64,000 nucleotides of DNA from Sinomonas notoginsengisoli (GTDB lineage Bacteria > Actinomycetota > Actinomycetes > Actinomycetales > Micrococcaceae): contig NZ_JAIZDP010000003.1 of the NCBI RefSeq assembly GCF_021554725.1, positions 186,001 to 250,000 of the forward strand. The letters are read 5' to 3'. The position numbers and the translations under genes are program-made. The notes below the pieces were generated by a model. That model was not told the DNA's origin and searched no databases. It was given only the letters and a program-made list of their open reading frames with translations. Of this stretch, positions 58,911 through 64,000 are shown in pieces (within the stretch, counting starts at the first letter, position 1; each line of letters begins with the position of its first letter).

Positions 58911-59792
58911 TCAGCCCTCGGCTGGAACCTCGGCCGAGGCGGGGCGCGCCGTCGAACGCGGCCTGCGGAAGGTGAGCAGGAACGCGACCAGGCCAGCGAC
59001 GAACAGGAGACCCGAGACCCACGTGTTCACCCGCAGCCCGAGGATGAGGTTGGCGTAGTCGGAGCGCATGAGCTCGAACGCGAACCGCCCGGCCGTGTAC
59101 ACGGCGACGTACAGGGCCAAGACGCTCCCGGCGCCGAGCTTGAACCGCCGGTCAAGCCAGATGATCACCCCGGCGGTCACGAGGCACCACACCGACTCGT
59201 ACAGGAAGGTTGGCTGGAAGTATCCGAGCACCGCGGGGTTGCCCGAGGCGTCGGTGACAGCGCGGGCGGCGGCCGGGTCCATCTGGTGGATCTCCAGACC
59301 CCACGGCAGGTCGGTCGGGTCGCCGTAGAGCTCGTTGTTGAACCAGTTGCCCCACCGACCGATGCCCTGCGCGGCGAGGACTGCGGGTGAGATCGCATCC
59401 GCGAACGCGATGAAGGAGACCCCGGCACGGCGGCATCCGATCCAGGCACCCAGCGCGCCCAGCGCAACGGCTCCCCAGATTCCCAGCCCGCCGTCCCAGA
59501 TGGCGAACGCGTTCCACGGGTTCCTCCCGGGCAGGAAGTAGAGCTCGGGGTCTGTGATGACGTGGTAGATGCGCCCGCCGATGATCCCGAACGGGATGGC
59601 CCAGAGGCTGATGTCGGTGGCCTGGCCCGGGAGCCCGCCCCGATCGGTCCACCGGCGCGCCGCAATCCACAGTGCCACAGCGATGCCGGCGAGGATGCAG
59701 AGGGCGTAGAAGCGGATCGTTAGGGGCCCGATCGGGAACCCGCTCACGGTGGGGGACGGGATGTACAAGGGCGCCAAGAGTGTCAGGCTCAC
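58911..59792 (-). CDS. lgt: Prolipoprotein diacylglyceryl transferase
   Basis: 293-aa membrane enzyme that attaches diacylglycerol to the lipobox Cys of prolipoproteins. About seven transmembrane segments; the Lgt signature GIGRWGNWFNNELYG is exact, and IPFGIIGGRIYHVITDP and the late YTAGRFAFELMRSD fit. The GTG at 59792 is preferred; a TTG at 59840 would add 16 unconserved residues. Unlike the usual actinobacterial order it is not next to trp genes. Confidence 0.94.
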   Translation of the reverse strand: MSLTLLAPLYIPSPTVSGFPIGPLTIRFYALCILAGIAVALWIAARRWTDRGGLPGQATDISLWAIPFGIIGGRIYHVITDPELYFLPGRNPWNAFAIWDGGLGIWGAVALGALGAWIGCRRAGVSFIAFADAISPAVLAAQGIGRWGNWFNNELYGDPTDLPWGLEIHQMDPAAARAVTDASGNPAVLGYFQPTFLYESVWCLVTAGVIIWLDRRFKLGAGSVLALYVAVYTAGRFAFELMRSDYANLILGLRVNTWVSGLLFVAGLVAFLLTFRRPRSTARPASAEVPAEG

Positions 59793-59909
59793 GGCCGGAT
59801 CGTACCAATCGGGCGTGTACCAAGGCTGTACGTGCAGCAATGATCCCCCAGAATGAGGGCGGCTCCACGCGCGAGCGGGTGGTCCACAGAGCCGGATAGG
59901 GTGGACGCC

Positions 59910-61088
59910 GTGGCCGTGACCAAGGATTCCGAACAGAGGACAGGACGGGGCGAGATCCCCGACCCCGTCCTGTTCTCGATCGGCTTCCTCTCCTTCTTCG
60001 ACCGGTTCGCCACGCCCCCGATGCTCGTGGTGCTCGCCAGCAGGACAGGCCTCTCGCTCGCCGAGGCCGTGGGGCTGGTGGCCTCCTACGCCCTCTTCTA
60101 CGCGCTCGGCCAGCCACTGTGGGGGTTCATCAGCGACCGGTTCGGCCGGGTCACTGTGCTCCGCGCGGCCCTCGCCGGCCTACTGCTGGCCGCCGTCGCG
60201 AGCACGCTGGTCAGCACCCATGTGCCACTGCTCATCGCACGCTCGGCCGCCGGGCTCATGGCCGGCTGCCTCTATCCGACCCTCCTGACGATCCTCGGCG
60301 ACACCCGGGCCGGGGTCGAACGCGCCCGCGGCCTCTCCGACCTGCAGATCTACTCGGCGCTCGGCACCACGGGGGCGACCCTCGCCGCTGGTGCGATCGC
60401 GGCGTTCACCGACTGGCGCGTGGTGTTTGGCCTCCCTGCGGTGGGCAGCGTCGCCCTGCTCCTCTTCCTGCGCAGAGCGCACGACGCCGGCACGCACCGC
60501 GGCGGGCACGTAGAGCTCCGCGCGGCGTTCTCGGGCGCAGCACTCGTCGTCTACGGCGTGGCGGTGCTCGAGGGAGCGGTGCTCATGGGCATCCTGACCT
60601 ACTTTGTCCCGGCCCTGCAGCATGAAGACGTGCCCATCGCCCTCGCGGGCCTCCTCGCCGCCGGGTATGGAGTCGGCGTGATCGTGGGCGCGCGCATCAT
60701 GCGCCGCCTCGTCCAGCGTTTCTCGCGGACTCAGCTCATGGGGATCGGAGGGGTGGTCCTGCTCGTCGGGTACGCGGCGTCGTCCATTGCGCAGAACCCC
60801 ACCGCAATCACGGCCACGGCGGTGCTCGTCGGCGCCTCGAACGGGGTCCTGCACTCATCGGTGCAGGGCTGGGCCACGGACGTCGCACCCACAGCCCGGG
60901 CCACAGCCGTCTCGCTGTTCGCATGTGCGCTGTTCTTGGGCAGCTCGGTCGGGACCTTCCTCACCGCCGGTCTCGCGGACGCGGGCCGCTACGGCGCCAT
61001 CTTCCTGCTGGGCCTTGCGGCGACCGTGGTGCTCATCGCAGTGGTCACCATGGGGCACCGGGCGTGGGAGCGGCGTCGGACGCGCTGA
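59910..61088 (+). CDS. MFS transporter
   Basis: 392-aa major facilitator with 12 hydrophobic segments. GQPLWGFISDRFGRV is the loop 2-3 motif and RSAAGLMAGCLYPTLLTILGDTRAG the helix 4-5 region. The GTG at 59910 follows GGATAGGG; other in-frame GTGs at 59901 and 59916. Probable drug or metabolite exporter; substrate unknown. Divergent from lgt. Confidence 0.87.
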   Translation: MAVTKDSEQRTGRGEIPDPVLFSIGFLSFFDRFATPPMLVVLASRTGLSLAEAVGLVASYALFYALGQPLWGFISDRFGRVTVLRAALAGLLLAAVASTLVSTHVPLLIARSAAGLMAGCLYPTLLTILGDTRAGVERARGLSDLQIYSALGTTGATLAAGAIAAFTDWRVVFGLPAVGSVALLLFLRRAHDAGTHRGGHVELRAAFSGAALVVYGVAVLEGAVLMGILTYFVPALQHEDVPIALAGLLAAGYGVGVIVGARIMRRLVQRFSRTQLMGIGGVVLLVGYAASSIAQNPTAITATAVLVGASNGVLHSSVQGWATDVAPTARATAVSLFACALFLGSSVGTFLTAGLADAGRYGAIFLLGLAATVVLIAVVTMGHRAWERRRTR

Positions 61089-61255
61089 AGGTCTGACGCC
61101 GCGTCGCGTCAGTGCGGGCCCTGGTCAGATGAAGCCTGCACGCCCTGTGGTGAATCTTGGACGCGAGGCCTACCCTTGAAACGTCCACCACCATGAATCG
61201 TCCCGCTGGGATGCTGGGGCTCGGTGAGGCGGCTTCGAGTTCAAAGGAGCACGCC

Positions 61256-61642
61256 ATGACAAGCAACGCGTCACTCAACATCGTCACGACCCTTGCCGTG
61301 AAATCCCACAACACCCCGGATGAGAAGCGCCGCCCGGACAAGTCCGAGATCGACCTCGTCACGGTCGGCGACTACACCATCGGCCGCCTCACGTTCGAGC
61401 CAGGCTGGCGCTGGTCCGAGTGCATCAAGCCCGTGGCCGGGACCGAGAGCTGCCAGAACAACCACGTGGGCTACTGCGTGGCGGGCACGCTCGAGGTGCG
61501 CCTGAACTCCGGCGAGACCGCGACCATCACGGCGGGCGACTCGTACACGATCCCGCCCGGGCACGACGCCCACGTGGTCGGCGACGAGAAGTTCGTAGGC
61601 CTCGAGTTCCTCAGCGCCGCCAGCTTCGCAAAGGGCGACTGA
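61256..61642 (+). CDS. Cupin-domain protein
   Basis: 128-aa single-domain cupin: FEPGWRWSECIKPVAG, then NNHVGYCVAGTLEVRLNSGETATITAGDSYTIPPGHDAHVVG holding the two cupin motifs with His and Glu-region ligands. The ATG at 61256 follows AAAGGAG; the frame is open upstream without conservation. Cytosolic, metal-binding, role unknown. Confidence 0.85.
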   Translation: MTSNASLNIVTTLAVKSHNTPDEKRRPDKSEIDLVTVGDYTIGRLTFEPGWRWSECIKPVAGTESCQNNHVGYCVAGTLEVRLNSGETATITAGDSYTIPPGHDAHVVGDEKFVGLEFLSAASFAKGD

Positions 61643-61646
61643 ACAG

Positions 61647-62672
61647 CTACGCGACGGGCGACTCGGCGGCGCGGTCGACCTTCCGGTGGAAGTGCATCCC
61701 GGCCACGCCGCCGAGCACGGCACCGGCGAGCGCGATGAGCGCTGCAACGATCAGGACGACGATCCCGCCAGTGGTCAGCGTGCCTTCATCGACCGGGATT
61801 CGCGGGAAGCTGTTGAGGCTGGAGAGCACATTGAACTGGCTTCCGGCCACCGCAACGACGACCGCGAGGATGATCGCCATGATGACCGCCCACAGCCACA
61901 CCGCGACGCCCTGCCGGGCCCCGTCGAAGCGTGCCATCCGTCCGGCAACGTAACCACCGCAGTAGTAGGCTACGAAGAGGATCACGGCCACGGCGATGGC
62001 ACCAGCGATCCCGACCGTCGACCCCTGATTGGCCAACTTGCTGGTGTCGGTCTGGGTGCCGATCGCGACGCCGGCGCCGGCGGCGCTGATCAATGCGGTC
62101 AGGAGCACAGACATGCCCATAGCGGTCAGCCATCCGAAGAAGGCGGAGCCGGGCTTCACACCCCCGAAGCGCCTCCTCTGCTCGGCCACGGTGGCCCTGC
62201 TGTCCACCGCGTAGCGCTCGGTGTCCTCGTAACGCTCCTCGGCGTCCGCGTCGTACCGTCCACGCTCCCTGGAGCGCTCGCGGTCACCCACATGACGCTC
62301 GGAGGCCGCGTCGTACCGCCCACGGTCCCTGTCGTGCTCAGCGTCCGCGGGGTACTGCTCGCGCTCCCTGTAGCGCTCGCGGTCCCCCTCGCGCCGCTCG
62401 CGGTCCCCGTCGTAGCGCTCGCGGTCCCCGTCGTAGCGCTCGCGGTCCCCGTCGTGACGCACGGCGTGCGCGGCGGAGCGCTCAGTGTCCCCCTCGCGAC
62501 GCGTGGCGTCCGTTGGGAAGCGCTCAGTGTCCCCCTCGCGGCGGGTGGCGTCCGCGTCTAACCGCCCTCGGTCCCTGTCACGTTCCGCGTCCGCGGCGGA
62601 GCGCTCAGTGTCCCCGTCGTACCGCTCGCGATCCTCGTAGTGATTGTCCCGGCCGTGTTCTGGGTGGCTCAC
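61647..62672 (-). CDS. Membrane protein with long Asp/Arg-rich heptad repeats
   Basis: 341 aa. Residues about 5-150 are highly charged repeats of the type GDRERYD and REGDTER, seven to eight residues long. Residues 170-330 hold four transmembrane segments (FFGWLTAMGMSVLLTALIS, GIAGAIAVAVILFVAYYCGGYVAGRMARFDGARQG, and two more). The membrane half resembles actinobacterial four-TM proteins of unknown function with this GxVAGRMARFDGxxQG motif. The GTG at 62672 follows AAAGGAGG. The repeats may form a cytoplasmic charged rod or coiled coil. Confidence 0.75.
   Translation of the reverse strand: MSHPEHGRDNHYEDRERYDGDTERSAADAERDRDRGRLDADATRREGDTERFPTDATRREGDTERSAAHAVRHDGDRERYDGDRERYDGDRERREGDRERYREREQYPADAEHDRDRGRYDAASERHVGDRERSRERGRYDADAEERYEDTERYAVDSRATVAEQRRRFGGVKPGSAFFGWLTAMGMSVLLTALISAAGAGVAIGTQTDTSKLANQGSTVGIAGAIAVAVILFVAYYCGGYVAGRMARFDGARQGVAVWLWAVIMAIILAVVVAVAGSQFNVLSSLNSFPRIPVDEGTLTTGGIVVLIVAALIALAGAVLGGVAGMHFHRKVDRAAESPVA
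62215..62650. repeat. Degenerate 21-bp coding repeats
   Basis: The N-terminal repeats of the preceding gene are visible in the DNA. The clearest block is three consecutive units starting CGGTCCCCGTCGTAGCGCTC-like at 62401, 62422 and 62443, each 21 bp and coding for one GDRERYD heptad. Related but diverged copies flank them. Copy number could change by slippage without shifting the frame. Confidence 0.7.
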
Positions 62673-62835
62673 TTGGTCCGCCCTCCTTTGATGGCTGATG
62701 TGATGTAGCGGCAACAGTCGTCACGCGCCCCTGTTGCAGGCGCCTGCTGGGGTATTGCCCCGGATCAGCGGAACCAATCGTTTCGTGACCCGCCGTAGTT
62801 GACTTGCGGCGACCTGCCGCGGAAACGTTGGGCGC

Positions 62836-63924
62836 ATGTGCGCTGACAAGCTCTTCACTCCCGTAGACCTCCGGGGAATCCAGGCCCGGAACCGACTGTG
62901 GGTCTCCCCCATGTGCCAGTACTCCGTCGAGAAGTGGGACGGTGTGCCCACCGAGTGGCACTCGGCCCACCTCGGCTCGTTCGCCCGCGGCGGCGCGGGC
63001 CTCGTCATGACGGAGGCGACGGCGGTGAGCCCGGAGGGCCGCATCACCAATTGGGACACGGGGATCTGGAACGATGCCCAGGCGGAGGCGTGGCGCGGGA
63101 TAGCCGCGTTCATCCATGCGCAGGGTGCGCCGACCGCGATGCAACTCGCCCATGCCGGCAGGAAGGCCTCGACGTTCCGAGAGTGGAGCGGCCACGGGAC
63201 GCAGCCGGTCGAGGAGGGAGGCTGGGAGGCCGTGGCGCCGTCCGCCGTCGCCTTCGACGGCTACGCGGTGCCCCGGGAGCTCGGCCCCGAGGAGATCGAG
63301 GGCGTCGTGGCGGACTTCGCGGCAGCCGCCCGCCGCGCTCTCGACGCCGGCTTCGACGCCGTGGAGATCCACGGCGCGCACGGGTACCTGGTCCACCAGT
63401 TCCTCTCCCCGCTCTCCAACCTGCGCACGGACGAGTACGGCGGCAGCCTGGAGAACCGCGCGCGGCTGCTCCTCGAGATCGTACGGGCCGTGCGGGACGA
63501 GGCGGGCGACGGCGTGCCCCTCCTCGTTCGCCTCTCCGCCACCGACTGGGTCGAGGGCGGCTGGAACATCGACGACACGATCACGGTCGCGGGCTGGGCG
63601 GCTCAGGCCGGCGCGGACTGGTTCGACCTGTCCTCGGGCGGCCTCGTGGCTCGGGCTAGCATCCCGGTCGAGCCCCTGTACCAAGTGGGGTTCGCCACCG
63701 CAGTCCGCAACGGGACCGGGATGCCGGTGAACGCCGTCGGCCTCATCACCACCCCGCAGGAGGCAGCCCAGATCGTGGACGACGGCGCGGCGGACGCCGT
63801 CATGGTGGCCCGCGAGTTCCTCCGCGACCCGCACTTCGCCCTCCGCGCGGCCCACGAGCTCGGCGTGGAGATCGACTACTGGCCGCCGCAGTACACCCGC
63901 GCCAAGTGGCGCACCAATCCCTGA
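62836..63924 (+). CDS. NADH:flavin oxidoreductase / Old Yellow Enzyme (YqjM-like)
   Basis: 362-aa FMN TIM-barrel ene-reductase: VSPMCQYS at the N-terminus (YqjM-type Cys), AMQLAHAGRK, the His pair and Tyr in EIHGAHGYLVHQFLSPLSN with RTDEYGGSLENRARLLLEI, and the C-terminal phosphate site VGLITTPQEAAQIVDDGAADAVMVAREFL. Thermophilic-like OYE class with Tyr/Arg near the C-terminus (YTRAKWRT). It reduces activated C=C bonds with NAD(P)H; the natural substrate is unknown. The rest of the window (63925-64000) holds nothing recognisable. Confidence 0.95.
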   Translation: MCADKLFTPVDLRGIQARNRLWVSPMCQYSVEKWDGVPTEWHSAHLGSFARGGAGLVMTEATAVSPEGRITNWDTGIWNDAQAEAWRGIAAFIHAQGAPTAMQLAHAGRKASTFREWSGHGTQPVEEGGWEAVAPSAVAFDGYAVPRELGPEEIEGVVADFAAAARRALDAGFDAVEIHGAHGYLVHQFLSPLSNLRTDEYGGSLENRARLLLEIVRAVRDEAGDGVPLLVRLSATDWVEGGWNIDDTITVAGWAAQAGADWFDLSSGGLVARASIPVEPLYQVGFATAVRNGTGMPVNAVGLITTPQEAAQIVDDGAADAVMVAREFLRDPHFALRAAHELGVEIDYWPPQYTRAKWRTNP

Positions 63925-64000
63925 AACCGGCGCACCCTGGCCGCGGCCGCCGCAGGCAACACGACCCTGCCGTGTGCCTTCGTGCTCGGTGGGAGGGGTC

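Noticed and set aside
62401-62462. Regular 21-bp repeats considered as a CRISPR array
   Set aside because: Units are contiguous without unique spacers, in frame with a coding sequence, and no cas genes are present.

Overview
The window is a high-GC stretch with strong G/C third-codon bias, frequent GTG starts, ATGA/GTGA gene overlaps and actinobacterial families (GAF-ANTAR protein, SigB/SigF-type sigma factor, DUF2637 protein, MmyB-type HTH regulator). It looks like the chromosome of a Micrococcaceae soil actinobacterium (Arthrobacter/Sinomonas-like); the genus is an inference. No rRNA, tRNA, insertion sequence, phage or CRISPR was seen.

Layout. (1) 0.1-8.7 kb: a tricarboxylate-type locus. 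Two FCD-type GntR repressors flank a PrpF-family isomerase, an ABC importer (ATPase, fused permease, binding lipoprotein) and a TcuA-like tricarballylate dehydrogenase. (2) 8.8-10.3 kb: small envelope and stress-like genes. (3) 10.3-14.0 kb: a LacI-regulated DHDPS-family lyase plus MFS transporter. (4) 14.1-25.9 kb: the most striking region. An IclR regulator sits among an SDR, two aldehyde dehydrogenases, an MBL hydrolase, a 632-aa PEP-utilizer 'mobile domain' protein resembling phenylphosphate synthase subunit 1 / CreH, a second SDR, a [2Fe-2S] ferredoxin, a ferredoxin reductase and an HD-domain phosphohydrolase. Together they resemble the cresol 'phosphorylate - oxidise - dephosphorylate' pathway (cre of Corynebacterium), but the ATP-binding kinase subunit and the P450 are missing from the window. 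A short 3' gene remnant lies just in front of the synthase gene. IclR-type palindromes mark both promoters of this region.

(5) 25.9-35.4 kb: SRPBCC and VOC proteins, GAF-ANTAR, TetR, sigma factor, HTH regulator, ilvD, EamA transporter, DUF2637 protein. (6) 35.5-41.7 kb: lower beta-ketoadipate operon (pcaD, pcaF, pcaI, pcaJ, pcaR) with an aromatic aldehyde dehydrogenase. At its 5' end only a PcaB C-terminal remnant remains, directly behind an intact-looking operator and ribosome-binding site, so pcaH/pcaG/pcaB appear to have been deleted. (7) 41.8-46.3 kb: membrane transporter, then tryptophan-to-anthranilate genes (kynurenine formamidase-type hydrolase, kynureninase, tryptophan 2,3-dioxygenase), YnfA protein and a tandem-repeat hairpin. 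(8) 46.3-53.6 kb: duplicated-domain lipoprotein, two-component system, membrane protein, aldo/keto reductase, and a large FAD aromatic hydroxylase behind a 29-bp perfect palindrome. (9) 53.8-64 kb: mechanosensitive-type channel, PRC-barrel, LapA-like, Na+/H+ antiporter, ChaB-type, cupredoxin, lgt, MFS, cupin, a repeat-rich membrane protein and an Old Yellow Enzyme.

Taken together the window describes an aromatic- and organic-acid-degrading soil bacterium: peripheral aromatic oxidation (regions 4, 6, 8), funnelling through the beta-ketoadipate pathway, with some modules apparently pruned by deletion. Function calls come from motif recognition by eye; no database search was run.
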